Under the pieces are notes generated by a model. It was not told the DNA's origin and searched no databases. It saw nothing but the letters and a program-made list of their open reading frames with translations. Made by a program: the position numbers and the translations under genes. DNA of 64,000 bases from Vicinamibacterales bacterium. Lineage in GTDB: Bacteria; Acidobacteriota; Vicinamibacteria; Vicinamibacterales; JAKQTR01. Position 1 is the first letter of the stretch; every line of letters starts with the position of its first letter. The stretch lies in the NCBI GenBank assembly GCA_025456345.1, contig JALOKU010000006.1:1-64000 (forward strand). The letters run 5' to 3'. Positions 49,234-58,735 of the stretch are shown piece by piece.

Positions 49234-50769
49234 TTATCCGCCCGCTCGCCCCGCGGCCACCGTTATCGTCCCGCCGAGCATGGCCTCGAGCGGCCCGGCG
49301 TTGCGCTGTGCGGCCCAGCGTTCCAGTTCGAGATCTCCCCGGCCTGCCGCGCGAAGGGTCCAGTGGCGGCCCCTGCGCCGGAGCGTGACGTGATCGACCA
49401 ACTGCGCCCGGCTGCGATCGAGGCTCTCGGCCACGCGCAGCATGGCCGCTAGCCAGCGCACGGCCCGGCGGCTGGCGCGCGGCAGGTCCGCGAACGCCTC
49501 GTGGCCCTTCCGCGGAGCCCCGTTGCGGTGGTAGCGGGTGATGAGCGCCATGACGTCGATCTCGTCCGGCTCGAACCCGCGGAGATCGCCGTGCTTCACC
49601 AGGTAGTACGAATGGCGGTGATGGCGTTCGTAGCTGATGTGTTCGCCGGCGTCGTGCAGGAGGGCGGCGAAGTCGAGCCACTCGCGGGCCCGGTCGTCGA
49701 GCCCGTGCGCCGGGCGCGTTTCGTCGAAGATCCCCAGCGCCAGGCGCGCGACCTGCGCGGCGTGATCGGCCGCGTAGTTGCATCGCAGGGCCAGCTCGAT
49801 CACGCTCCGGCGCCGGACGTCCGGGTAGCGCTCGACGCGCTCGATGCGGACCAGGTTGCGGCGGATGTAGTCGAGCACCGCGCCCTCGCGCAGCGAGAGC
49901 TCGCACAGCGTGAGCTCGTCGGCGCCCAGCTGGCGGAGGATGGTGTCGAGGAGCACGGCGCCGGGCACAATCAGATCGGCGCGCCTGGCGTCGAGGCCCG
50001 GCAGCTTGAGGCGGTCCGCGAGGCTCATCGAGGCGACCTGGCTGCGGATGTGCCTGATGGCCTTCGCGCTCACGCGGCGGTGGTGAATCGTGACGTCGCT
50101 CGGCACCTGCAGCGCGAGCGACCCGAGCGCGAGCGCGGTGCCGGACGTGCCGATGACGCGCGCGTAGCCGGCCCGGGCGATCCTGCGCGCATAGTCGCCG
50201 AGCTCGTGGCGGATGTGGCGCACCAGGCGGCGCTCGTCGCCGCCGGTGATCGGGTCGCTCTGCACGAAGCGCTCGCCGAGCCTGAGCGCGCCCAGCCGGA
50301 AGCTGTTCGCCTGCTGGACCCCGGCCGCGGTGCCGAGGGTGATCTCCGTGCTGCCGCCGCCGATGTCGATGACCACCGCCGCCCCGGTCCCGACGTCGAT
50401 GCCGTGCACCGCCGCCCGGTGGATGAGCGAGGCCTCCTCGGCCCCCGTGATGACGCGGGCGTGGATCCCCGTCCGCTCGGCGACCAGCGCCAGGAAGTCG
50501 CCGCCGTTGGGCGCCTCCCGGACGGCGCTGGTGGCCACGGCCACGATGTCGTCCACCTGGCGCGAATCGGCCAACCGCTTGAACCGGGCGAGCGTCTGCA
50601 GCGCCGTCGTCATCGCGCCTTCGCCGAGCGGGCGGCCCTCGAGGCCGCCGGCCCCCAGGCGCACCATGTCCTTCTCGCGGCCGATCACCTCGAAGGCGCC
50701 GTCCGCCGCGACGCGGACGAGAATCATGTGGAGCGAATTCGTGCCGATGTCGATGGCCGCAAGGTGCAT
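49234..50769 (-). CDS. ppx: Ppx/GppA-family exopolyphosphatase with HD-like C-terminus
   Basis: MHLAAIDIGTNSLHMILV, VATSAVREAPNGGDFL, VIDIGGGSTEITLG, LLHDAGEHISYERHHRHSYYLVKHGDLRGF. Confidence 0.93.
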   Translation of the reverse strand: MHLAAIDIGTNSLHMILVRVAADGAFEVIGREKDMVRLGAGGLEGRPLGEGAMTTALQTLARFKRLADSRQVDDIVAVATSAVREAPNGGDFLALVAERTGIHARVITGAEEASLIHRAAVHGIDVGTGAAVVIDIGGGSTEITLGTAAGVQQANSFRLGALRLGERFVQSDPITGGDERRLVRHIRHELGDYARRIARAGYARVIGTSGTALALGSLALQVPSDVTIHHRRVSAKAIRHIRSQVASMSLADRLKLPGLDARRADLIVPGAVLLDTILRQLGADELTLCELSLREGAVLDYIRRNLVRIERVERYPDVRRRSVIELALRCNYAADHAAQVARLALGIFDETRPAHGLDDRAREWLDFAALLHDAGEHISYERHHRHSYYLVKHGDLRGFEPDEIDVMALITRYHRNGAPRKGHEAFADLPRASRRAVRWLAAMLRVAESLDRSRAQLVDHVTLRRRGRHWTLRAAGRGDLELERWAAQRNAGPLEAMLGGTITVAAGRAGG

Positions 50770-50779
50770 AGGCGCGGGA

Positions 50780-52030
50780 TCAGTATACCGGCCTCGCCCC
50801 CGGCTTGAAGCGCCGGGCCTCCCACCGCACGAACTCACCGCGGATGCGCGTGAAGGCCAGCACCTCCTCGGCACCGGCATCGAACTCGGCGTTGGTGAAC
50901 GGCTTGACCGGGTCGGCGAGCATCGCGGGCCGGACAAGATCCAGCAGGCGCGACGCTTCGCGCTCGAGCCAGCCTGGCGCCGCCTGCCCGGCCCCTGCCG
51001 CGCCGTCTGCCTGGTCGAAGAGGTTCGCTGCCGCGACGAGCGTGTCGTAGTAGAGCCGCGTCAGCGACGGCACCGTCAGGGCGCGGCGCATCAGGACGTT
51101 CTCGGCGTGCCAGGCGTGCAACGGGTAGTCGGCTGCGGCCAGCGCAAGGGATGCGTCCCAGGGAACGAACCGGTGCGGTGCGCGCTGGCCCGACCGATAG
51201 AGGAAGTGGTTGTTCATGCCCACCCCGCCAAGCAGGCCGTCAGGTTCCGCGACGGCGGCCTGCGCCGCCGTCAGGCGCATGAAGGCCTCCAGATCGACGT
51301 GGGGCGAAACGGCCGCAGCGAAGTCCTCGTCCGGCGCCTCATTGACGGCGCGGACCATCGCTTCCACCGGCAGATAGAGCGAGCCATCGGACTCGGTCTC
51401 CCGCGTCTTCGGTTCGTAGATCGCGGCATACGGGGCGAGATCCGTGCCGAGGTACTCGAAGTAGTAATTCGAGACGCGCCTGTACTCGAACAGGTAGCCG
51501 CTGGACTCTCCGAACGCTCTGGCCAGGAACGGCTCGTCGATCTCCTCCACGGCGAGATAGTAGCCGGCGTACTGGTTGTTGATGTAGAGCGCCACCGGTG
51601 CGATGCGGGAGGCCGGCAGGCCCAGTGTGCGGTATACCTTCAACGCCAGCAGTTCCCGCAGGCCCGAGGCGTCCTGCCACACGTTGTTGAACGACAGCGC
51701 CGTGAGCCCGAGGAACGTGCGCCCCGCCGCGTACCGGTCGAAGTCGACGCGCAACGCCGGCTTGACGCCAGCGCGGGAGGCCGTCCCCTTCCTGCGGATG
51801 GCCACGTTGGTCACGGTGATGCCGTTCCACTTCATGTTCGCCGGGTAGTAGTCGCTCGATTCGGGGAGGGCGCGCAGCCAGTACCAATCCCTCGTGTTCA
51901 CGTAGAGATCGATCCGCTGCAGGGCCTGGTCGTTGAACAGGTCCGCGGAAGTCTGCGCGGCGGCCTCGCGCGTGTCCGCGCACAGCGCGGCCAGCAGCAA
52001 CGCACCGGCAAGGAGCCGACGGGCGGCCAT
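50780..52030 (-). CDS. CotH kinase-family protein
   Basis: RIDLYVNTRDWYWLRALPESSDYYPANMKWNG..VAIRRKGTASR, KPALRVDFDRYAAGRTFLGLTALSFNN, PVALYINNQYAGYYLAVEEIDEPFLAR, GMNNHFLY. Confidence 0.88.
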   Translation of the reverse strand: MAARRLLAGALLLAALCADTREAAAQTSADLFNDQALQRIDLYVNTRDWYWLRALPESSDYYPANMKWNGITVTNVAIRRKGTASRAGVKPALRVDFDRYAAGRTFLGLTALSFNNVWQDASGLRELLALKVYRTLGLPASRIAPVALYINNQYAGYYLAVEEIDEPFLARAFGESSGYLFEYRRVSNYYFEYLGTDLAPYAAIYEPKTRETESDGSLYLPVEAMVRAVNEAPDEDFAAAVSPHVDLEAFMRLTAAQAAVAEPDGLLGGVGMNNHFLYRSGQRAPHRFVPWDASLALAAADYPLHAWHAENVLMRRALTVPSLTRLYYDTLVAAANLFDQADGAAGAGQAAPGWLEREASRLLDLVRPAMLADPVKPFTNAEFDAGAEEVLAFTRIRGEFVRWEARRFKPGARPVY

Positions 52031-52041
52031 GGAACACCTCC

Positions 52042-53460
52042 CTAGAAACCGATCTGGAACATCGTCACCATCGTCCGGAGCGAGGAGGCGCCCGGCGCGG
52101 GCCCAAGCAGGGCGTCGTCGAGGGTTTCACTGATGACGTTGAACCGCAGTTTTGCCCAGCGGTTCACGTACCAGTTCACGCCAAGCGTCCATGCGCTGTC
52201 GGCGTTGCCGGCGATGTGGGCCGCTCGCGGGCTGCGCGACGGCGGCTCGGCGGGGGCCCCGGCGCTCTCGAAGCTCAGCCTTTCGTAGCGCGCGGCCACC
52301 TCGATGGCGCCAAACCCGCCCTGCAGGAGCGGGCGCTTCGGATTGACGCCGCCGTCACGGTTCTCGCCGGTGATGACCCAGGTGCCGGCGACGTACCAGC
52401 CGCGGCCTTCGATCTCGGGCAGGTCGGGGTCGACTTGCGTCTCGTTCCCGACGCCTTGCCCCTCCCGCGCGTCCCGCGACACGATGTACTCGGCGGCCAG
52501 GAAGGCCGGGCCAATCGCCCAGCTGACCTCGAGGCCGAGCCGGGTTCGCGGGCCCTTGGTGTAGTACTGCCGGTCGAAGAACTCCCCGCCGAAGACCGTG
52601 TCGCCCTGCAGGTGGTTCCGGCCTTCGGGCACGAGGGCGTGGGTGTAGGCGCCGCCGACTTCGAGATTGTTGTACCTGCCCGGCAGCGACGTGAGGCGCA
52701 AGGGCGCCACCGTCGCCCGGGCCGCCCACGATCGGCCCTGCTCCTGCGGCTGCTCGCCGGGCACCATGTCCATGGATTCGAGATCCGGCGGCTGGTCGCC
52801 GTCGTCTTCGAACATGCCCACCGCGTAGCGGATCACGCGTTTGAAGGGGCGTCCGTGAGCCATGACGCCGACCGAGCGCCCCGGCGTGAGCGCGTCGCTC
52901 ACGCGCGACCGGTACACGAAATCAAGGGTCCGCGGCCCCGTGAGCCGCTCGTAGCCGAACGGGATTTTGAACTTCCCGCCCTGGATTTGCGCGTACGCGA
53001 GCGGCCGCACGTTGACGTACAGGTCGCGCCACACACCGTCGGGTTCCCACCCGTAGGTGGCCTCGTACTCGACGTACTGGGTGACCGATCCCTGGACGCC
53101 GAGCCGGCGCCGGCCCCATTCGAAGGATGTCCCATCGCCGGTGTCGTCGGGATCGTGGGACTCCACGGCGCCTTCCAGAAGGGCCTTCCCGTCGAGCTGG
53201 AACCAGTCGCCGTAGCGGAGGCTCGGGCGGTTGTCCCACACGAAGCCGTCCTTCTTGGCGGCGGGGGGGGAGGGCCGCGTGTCGCCGATGCTGCTCACCG
53301 AGACCGGCTGGAGGCGGGGCCAGGAGCCGGGCGCGGGCTGGAGGCCGAAGCCGGGTGCCGGGAAGGCGCCGCTCTGGGCCGCCGCCGGCGCTGCGCTGAA
53401 CAGCGCGGCCACAAGGGCGCCGATGACCGCGTACGAGGCCCGCATGTCGAGGCCCTCCAT
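52042..53460 (-). CDS. OprO/OprP-like (phosphate-selective) porin
   Basis: Signal peptide; FQLDGKALLEGAVESHD, FEWGRRRLGVQGSVTQYVEYEATYGWE, KFKIPFGYERLTGPRTLDFVYRS; C-terminal TMFQIGF. Confidence 0.85.
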   Translation of the reverse strand: MEGLDMRASYAVIGALVAALFSAAPAAAQSGAFPAPGFGLQPAPGSWPRLQPVSVSSIGDTRPSPPAAKKDGFVWDNRPSLRYGDWFQLDGKALLEGAVESHDPDDTGDGTSFEWGRRRLGVQGSVTQYVEYEATYGWEPDGVWRDLYVNVRPLAYAQIQGGKFKIPFGYERLTGPRTLDFVYRSRVSDALTPGRSVGVMAHGRPFKRVIRYAVGMFEDDGDQPPDLESMDMVPGEQPQEQGRSWAARATVAPLRLTSLPGRYNNLEVGGAYTHALVPEGRNHLQGDTVFGGEFFDRQYYTKGPRTRLGLEVSWAIGPAFLAAEYIVSRDAREGQGVGNETQVDPDLPEIEGRGWYVAGTWVITGENRDGGVNPKRPLLQGGFGAIEVAARYERLSFESAGAPAEPPSRSPRAAHIAGNADSAWTLGVNWYVNRWAKLRFNVISETLDDALLGPAPGASSLRTMVTMFQIGF

Positions 53461-53482
53461 CGCGAGGCGACCGGCCCGGGAA

Positions 53483-54598
53483 TCACTCGCTCTTCCGCGG
53501 CAACTCCCAGGAGACCGACTGGACGCTTGCCTTGCCGCCCGCCATCAGCTGCTCGCTCAGGTTCTCGAGCGACTGATCGGCGTCGAGCAATGTGTAGTAC
53601 CGCACCGACAGCGACTTGCCCTGAGACACCTCGCGCGGCTCGAAGATCACGTGGTTCCGGGCGAAGACGCCCTGGACGTGGGCCGTCGGGAACTCGCGCC
53701 CTTCGGCTTCGACTTCGGCCATCATCGCGCGCGGGCGCTTGGCACCGAGGCGGTTCAACAGTACCAGACAGAGGCACAGGAAGAGGGTGCCGAGGCCGGC
53801 GACCCCAAACAGGCCGACGCCGGCCGACATCCCCAGCCCCATCAGCAGGAACAGGATCGTGATGTCCTTGGGATCCTCGACCGGCGTCCGGAACCGGATG
53901 ATGCTCGCCGCTCCGGCGATGCCAAACGCCCGCGCGATGCTCCCGCCGATGATGATCATCATCAGCGCGCCGGAGACGCAGAGCAGCACCTGTGCCTGCT
54001 CCATCGCCTGCGTCTGCGGCCGCTCCCGGCGGTACCGGCGATGCACGGAGGTGACAATCACGCCGATGGCCGTGGCGAGCACCAGCTTCGCCAGCTCGAC
54101 AAACGGCTGCCACCATTCAAGGCGTTCGGCGTCCGCCGCCGTGGGAACTCCGGGCAGCTGCTGGCCCGGCCCCGACAGGACGGGCAGGAGCCACGCGCCG
54201 GCCAAGGCCAGCACGACCAGCACCAGGGCGCCGACCGCGAACGGGGCGGAACCGCGCCAGTCCCGCCGCTTCGTGACGGCCAGCTCGAGGCGGTCGTAAA
54301 TCGTGAAGACGGTATCGAGCTGAGCGACGTGAAGCGTCGCGAGCACGCCAGGCGTCGGGGCCACCAGCTTGAAGCTGCCTTCCAGGCGTTGCGCCGACGT
54401 CAGCCCCCGCACCAGGGCCCGGATGCCCGCGCTGTCCACGTTGGTGACGTCCCGAAGATCGGCGACGAGGTGGCGGTACCCGGACTTGTAGATGGCCTGG
54501 ATGCTGGATTCGAACTCTTCGGCCGATCCGCCCGCCACGAGCGGCCCGCTCGGCGACAGGATGAGCGCGTCTCCCTCGGCCCTGGTGGGAACTGGCAT
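53483..54598 (-). CDS. STAS domain fused to DUF4956 membrane domain
   Basis: N-terminal ALILSPSGPLVAGGSAEEFESSIQAIYKSGYRHLVADLRDVTNVDSAGIRALVRG (STAS), then TM region GGSIARAFGIAGAASIIRFRTPVEDPKDITILFLLMGLGMSAGVG (DUF4956). Confidence 0.88.
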   Translation of the reverse strand: MPVPTRAEGDALILSPSGPLVAGGSAEEFESSIQAIYKSGYRHLVADLRDVTNVDSAGIRALVRGLTSAQRLEGSFKLVAPTPGVLATLHVAQLDTVFTIYDRLELAVTKRRDWRGSAPFAVGALVLVVLALAGAWLLPVLSGPGQQLPGVPTAADAERLEWWQPFVELAKLVLATAIGVIVTSVHRRYRRERPQTQAMEQAQVLLCVSGALMMIIIGGSIARAFGIAGAASIIRFRTPVEDPKDITILFLLMGLGMSAGVGLFGVAGLGTLFLCLCLVLLNRLGAKRPRAMMAEVEAEGREFPTAHVQGVFARNHVIFEPREVSQGKSLSVRYYTLLDADQSLENLSEQLMAGGKASVQSVSWELPRKSE

Positions 54599-54621
54599 CC
54601 CGCACTCCCGTCCGTGCCTGA

Positions 54622-54648
54622 GCCCGTCTGGCCGGCGGCCAGACGGGC
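54622..54648. promoter_or_regulatory. perfect 12-bp-stem hairpin upstream of STAS-DUF4956
   Basis: gcccgtctggcc-ggc-ggccagacgggc, ending 24 nt upstream of the minus-strand start. Confidence 0.6.
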
Positions 54649-54752
54649 GGCACCCTGACTCCTAATGGGTATAGCGTAATAGGTGACCGAAAACTAGCAC
54701 AGGTGCCGACCGGGTGGCAATCGACGGTCCGTTTGCGCGTAGAATCTGCCGC

Positions 54753-55661
54753 GTGCGAGCCTCCGCCCGACTCCGCTCGCTCGCCAGGCTGGCGGCGGCC
54801 GCCGCCGTCGTCGTGTCCTCGGCCCGGTGCGGAGCAACGCCCGACCCCGGCACGGGGCCGACCCCGCCCGTCAACTCCAACGAGCCGGTGCTCGTCGGGG
54901 CCGGCGATATCGCGATGTGCCCGCTGGGCGCCCAGAGCGCCACGGCGCTGCTGCTCGACCAGATCGGAGGGACGGTCTTCACAACCGGTGACAACGTCTA
55001 CGAAGGGCCCACGCTGGCGAAGTACACCGAGTGCTACGGACCGGCATGGGGCCGGCACCTCGGCCGCACGCGACCGTCCCCCGGCAACCACGACTACGAT
55101 CCACCCGGGCCCGCGGCGTACTTCACCTATTTCGGCGTAGCGGCTGGCGACGCGGGGCTCGGGTACTACAGCTACGACATCGCCACGTGGCACGTCATCT
55201 CGCTGAACAGCATGGTGGGGATGCGGCCAGGATCGGACCAGCATGCCTGGCTGCAGTCCGATCTGGCCGCCAACCCGGTGCGCTGCACGGTGGCGTACTT
55301 CCACCATCCGCTCTTCAGTTCGGCGCAGCACGGCCCGACCGCTGCCGTGCGCGACCTGTGGCGCCTGCTGTACGACAACGGCGTCGACGTCGTCCTTAAC
55401 GGGCACGATCACGTGTACGAGCGATTCGCGCCCCAGGACCCCAATGGCAAGGCCGACGCGGCGCGCGGCATCCGCCAGTTCACGGTGGGCACAGGCGGCG
55501 CAACGCTGTACGGTTTCGGGATACCGGCGCCGAACAGCGAGACCAGGGCCAGCGTGCACGGCGTCCTGAAGCTGTATCTGCAGGCGTCGGGCTATGCGTG
55601 GGAGTTCATCCCGGTGGCGGGCCAATCCTACAGGGACGGTGGCGCGGGTCCCTGCCATTGA
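54753..55661 (+). CDS. exported metallophosphoesterase (purple acid phosphatase-like)
   Basis: Hydrophobic N-terminus then VLVGAGDIAMCPLG, TTGDNVYEGP, SPGNHDY, YFHHPLFSS, NGHDHVYERFAPQDPNG. GTG at 54753 preferred; ORF opens at 54714. Confidence 0.85.
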   Translation: MRASARLRSLARLAAAAAVVVSSARCGATPDPGTGPTPPVNSNEPVLVGAGDIAMCPLGAQSATALLLDQIGGTVFTTGDNVYEGPTLAKYTECYGPAWGRHLGRTRPSPGNHDYDPPGPAAYFTYFGVAAGDAGLGYYSYDIATWHVISLNSMVGMRPGSDQHAWLQSDLAANPVRCTVAYFHHPLFSSAQHGPTAAVRDLWRLLYDNGVDVVLNGHDHVYERFAPQDPNGKADAARGIRQFTVGTGGATLYGFGIPAPNSETRASVHGVLKLYLQASGYAWEFIPVAGQSYRDGGAGPCH

Positions 55662-55719
55662 TCCGCACACCGGGTCCGGTTCTGATCCGCCCGGGCCTGC
55701 GTCCGCGTACAATCTGGAC

Positions 55720-56667
55720 ATGCGGACGCTCGCCCATCCTCGCACGCTCGCCCGGCGTCCCGTGCGCGCGCTGCTCGCCCAGTGGCCGCGGGCCGTGGCC
55801 GGCGAGGTCGAGGGCATCCACCAGGCGAGAGTGGCGAGCCGGAGGCTCCGCGAACTGGTGCCGGCCGTGGCGCGTGCCGCCGACGCGAGGGAAGCCCGCG
55901 CGCTCCGGCGCGGGTTCCGCGCCGTGACCCGGCTGCTCGGGCGGAGCCGCGAACTCGACGTGGCCCTGGAGACGCTGCAGGCGATTGAGGCACGCGCGCC
56001 GGACCGCGCCGTGGCGGTGGCGGCTGTGCGTGCCCACGTCGCGCGCGAACGGGCCGAGGCCGGGCAGGAGGTGCGCGCCCACCGCGCGGGCGCCGGCGTG
56101 GACGACCTGGCGGCCGGCGCGCTCGCGCTTGCCGGGCGAAGCGAGTCTCCCGCCGCGATCCGCGCGTGTGCGCGCCGCGTGGCGGCCCGCCTGGGCAGGC
56201 GGGCCACGGAACTCGAACACGCCGTGGTCGGCGCCGGCTTCATCTTCGCGCCGGGACCGCTGCACGGCGTGCGGATCGCGTTGAAGAAGTTCCGCTATGC
56301 GCTCGAGGTGGCGGAGCGGCTGGGGCGGTTCAGGCTGGCCGGGTCCATGCGGCGGCTGAAACACCTGCAGGACCTGCTCGGCGACCTGCACGACCTGCAG
56401 GTGCTCGGCGGGATGGCTCGCGACGTGATGGTGCAGGCGCGCGCGTCGCGGCGTGCCGGACTCGAGTCGCTCGTCGGCGGCATCGACGACGAGATACGCG
56501 CGCTGCACAGCCAGTTCCTCGCCGAGCGCGAGAGCATCGTCGCCCTGCTCGCCCGTTCCACCGGCGTGCGGCGGGCCCTGGTCAGCCTGCCGCCGCCGAA
56601 CCAGCCTGCGCCGCGGTGGTCGCCGGTGCGGGCCCGTGCCCTGTCCCCGACCTTGGAGGATCGCTGA
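55720..56667 (+). CDS. CHAD-domain protein
   Basis: IHQARVASRRLRELVPAVARA, SRELDVALE, LHGVRIALKKFRYALEVAERL, RLKHLQDLLGDLHDLQVL. Confidence 0.93.
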   Translation: MRTLAHPRTLARRPVRALLAQWPRAVAGEVEGIHQARVASRRLRELVPAVARAADAREARALRRGFRAVTRLLGRSRELDVALETLQAIEARAPDRAVAVAAVRAHVARERAEAGQEVRAHRAGAGVDDLAAGALALAGRSESPAAIRACARRVAARLGRRATELEHAVVGAGFIFAPGPLHGVRIALKKFRYALEVAERLGRFRLAGSMRRLKHLQDLLGDLHDLQVLGGMARDVMVQARASRRAGLESLVGGIDDEIRALHSQFLAERESIVALLARSTGVRRALVSLPPPNQPAPRWSPVRARALSPTLEDR

Positions 56668-57170
56668 TGGCTTCGTACCTGATCTACCTGGTGCGTCATG
56701 GCGTGGCCGCCGAACAGGGCCCCGAATTCCCGAATGACGATGATCGCCCGCTCACCAGCGAGGGGATCGAGCGCCTGCGGGTGGAGGTGCTGGGGTTGCG
56801 TGAACTGCAGGTGCGCCTCGACCGCGTGCTGACAAGCCCGCTCGTCCGCGCGGGGCAGACGGCGGAGATCCTCGCGGCAGGTGTCGGGTGCCCGGCCCCG
56901 ATGGTCACCGTCGACGCGCTGCGTCCCGGAGGGCGCTACGACGCGCTGATGGCGGCGCTGGGACGCCTCGGCAACGACCGCGCCGTCGCGCTGGTCGGCC
57001 ACATGCCGTCGATCGGCGAGATCGCCGCCAGGCTGATCGGGGCGAAGCAGCCCCTGGCCTTCAAGAAGGGCGGGATCTGCTGCGTCGAGACCGACGGGCT
57101 GCCGCCCGCCGGGGACGGCCAGCTGCGGTGGTTCCTGCCGCCGCGCGCGTTGCGCGCGCTCGGGCACTAG
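56667..57170 (+). CDS. sixA: phosphohistidine phosphatase SixA-like
   Basis: LIYLVRHGVAAEQG, RPLTSEGIERLR, VLTSPLVRAGQTAEIL, VALVGHMPSIGEI; TGATG junction with CHAD gene. Confidence 0.92.
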   Translation: MASYLIYLVRHGVAAEQGPEFPNDDDRPLTSEGIERLRVEVLGLRELQVRLDRVLTSPLVRAGQTAEILAAGVGCPAPMVTVDALRPGGRYDALMAALGRLGNDRAVALVGHMPSIGEIAARLIGAKQPLAFKKGGICCVETDGLPPAGDGQLRWFLPPRALRALGH

Positions 57171-57332
57171 TGTCCCGAGTCAGAGATTCGCCGACATATT
57201 CCGGGCGGGGCATCCCGCCTCGCGGCGTTGCTCTTCCCTCGCATATTCCCGATATTCTCGGTCATCGCGCCTGGCGATCCGGGCGCCGCGCTCCGGACTA
57301 TGTGTCACCGAACCTCTGACTCGGGACACTAG
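57167..57332. mobile_element. 166-bp MITE-like element with 19-bp perfect terminal inverted repeats
   Basis: ctagtgtcccgagtcagag (57167-57185) and ctctgactcgggacactag (57314-57332); no ORF inside. Confidence 0.75.
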
Positions 57333-57353
57333 CCCCGGACCGCGTGACGGACC

Positions 57354-58622
57354 CTAGACGATCGTGCCGTCGGGCACCACCGCGCCCTTCGGCACGATGA
57401 TGATGCCGCTGCGGATGTAGTAGTTCTCGCCGTCCGCTTCCTGTACGCCGCGCTCGTTCACCAGGCGCACCCCGCGGCCGATCCGGGCGTTCTTGTCGAC
57501 GATCACCCTGTCGAGCGTCGAGTCCATGCCGATCCCGAGCGGCACGGAACGGTCGCCTTCCGACTCCTCGTCGACGTCGTAGTAGTCGGCGCCGAGCAGC
57601 ACCGACCGCCTGACGGTGGTGCGCTCGTCGATGCGCGTCCTGATGCCGACAATCGACGTCTCCACCCGGCAGCGGTTGATGTAGCTGCCTTCGGCCACCA
57701 TCGAATAGCTGACGGAGCTGTCGATGAAGCGCGACGCGGGAAGGAACCGGGGCCGCGTGAAGATCGGGTGCTTCGGATCGTAGAACCGGAACGGCGGATG
57801 GTCGCGCGTCAACAGCATGTTCGCGTCGTAGAACGAATCCACCGTCCCGACGTCCGCCCAGTACCCGTTGTAGAGGTAGGCGTTCACGCGGTGCTGGCCG
57901 AGCGCGGCCGGGATGATCTCGCGGCCGAAGTCGGTGGCGTCGGCCTTGGCGAGGACGTCGAGCAGGACGTCGCGGGAAAAGACGTAGATGCCCATCGAGG
58001 CCACGAACGGCTTCTCGTCCGAATGCCCGGCGAAGGCCGATCCGTCCGGGATGCTCCGGCCGATCTTCGCGAGGCGCTCCGCGTCGGGCTTCTCCTCGAA
58101 TCCGGCGATCTGCCCCTGTCGATCGAAGAGGAAGATGCCCATTTCCGACGCCGACGAGGTCGGGACCGGCTGTGCGGCGATGGTGATGTCGGCGTTGCGT
58201 TCGACGTGTGAGTCGATCACCTCCGCGAAGTCCATCCGATAGAGGTGGTCGCCGGCGAGGACGAGGAAGTAGTCCGCGCGGTAGCCGGAGAAGTGGCGCG
58301 CGGCCTGGCGTACCGCGTCGGCCGTGCCCTGGAACCAGTTGGGGTTGTCGGGCGTCTGCTCGGCGGCGAGGATGTCCACGAACCCGCCCGAGAACAGGTC
58401 CATCCGGTACGTCTGCGAGACGTGCCGGTTGAGCGAGGCCGAGTTGAACTGCGTGAGGATGAACATCCGGCGCAGCCCGGCGTGCAGACAGTTGCTGATC
58501 GGGATGTCAATCAGCCTGTACTTGCCGCCAATCGGCACCGCGGGTTTGGAGCGCATGAGCGTGAGCGGGAAGAGCCGGTTCCCGCGTCCGCCCCCGAGAA
58601 TGATGGCGAGGACGTCCTGCAT
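57354..58622 (-). CDS. glgC: glucose-1-phosphate adenylyltransferase
   Basis: [86 protein letters not shown]. Confidence 0.96.
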   Translation of the reverse strand: MQDVLAIILGGGRGNRLFPLTLMRSKPAVPIGGKYRLIDIPISNCLHAGLRRMFILTQFNSASLNRHVSQTYRMDLFSGGFVDILAAEQTPDNPNWFQGTADAVRQAARHFSGYRADYFLVLAGDHLYRMDFAEVIDSHVERNADITIAAQPVPTSSASEMGIFLFDRQGQIAGFEEKPDAERLAKIGRSIPDGSAFAGHSDEKPFVASMGIYVFSRDVLLDVLAKADATDFGREIIPAALGQHRVNAYLYNGYWADVGTVDSFYDANMLLTRDHPPFRFYDPKHPIFTRPRFLPASRFIDSSVSYSMVAEGSYINRCRVETSIVGIRTRIDERTTVRRSVLLGADYYDVDEESEGDRSVPLGIGMDSTLDRVIVDKNARIGRGVRLVNERGVQEADGENYYIRSGIIIVPKGAVVPDGTIV

Positions 58623-58735
58623 GGGCAATAGGGTAGGCGAACCGGCAGGCGGCCGCAAGCCGAAAGGGGTGTGCTGAAAGGGGTGTGCATGAACGGCGCG
58701 TGCCGGCGGGGGCGGCCTGGCGGCGGTGGGGCCGT

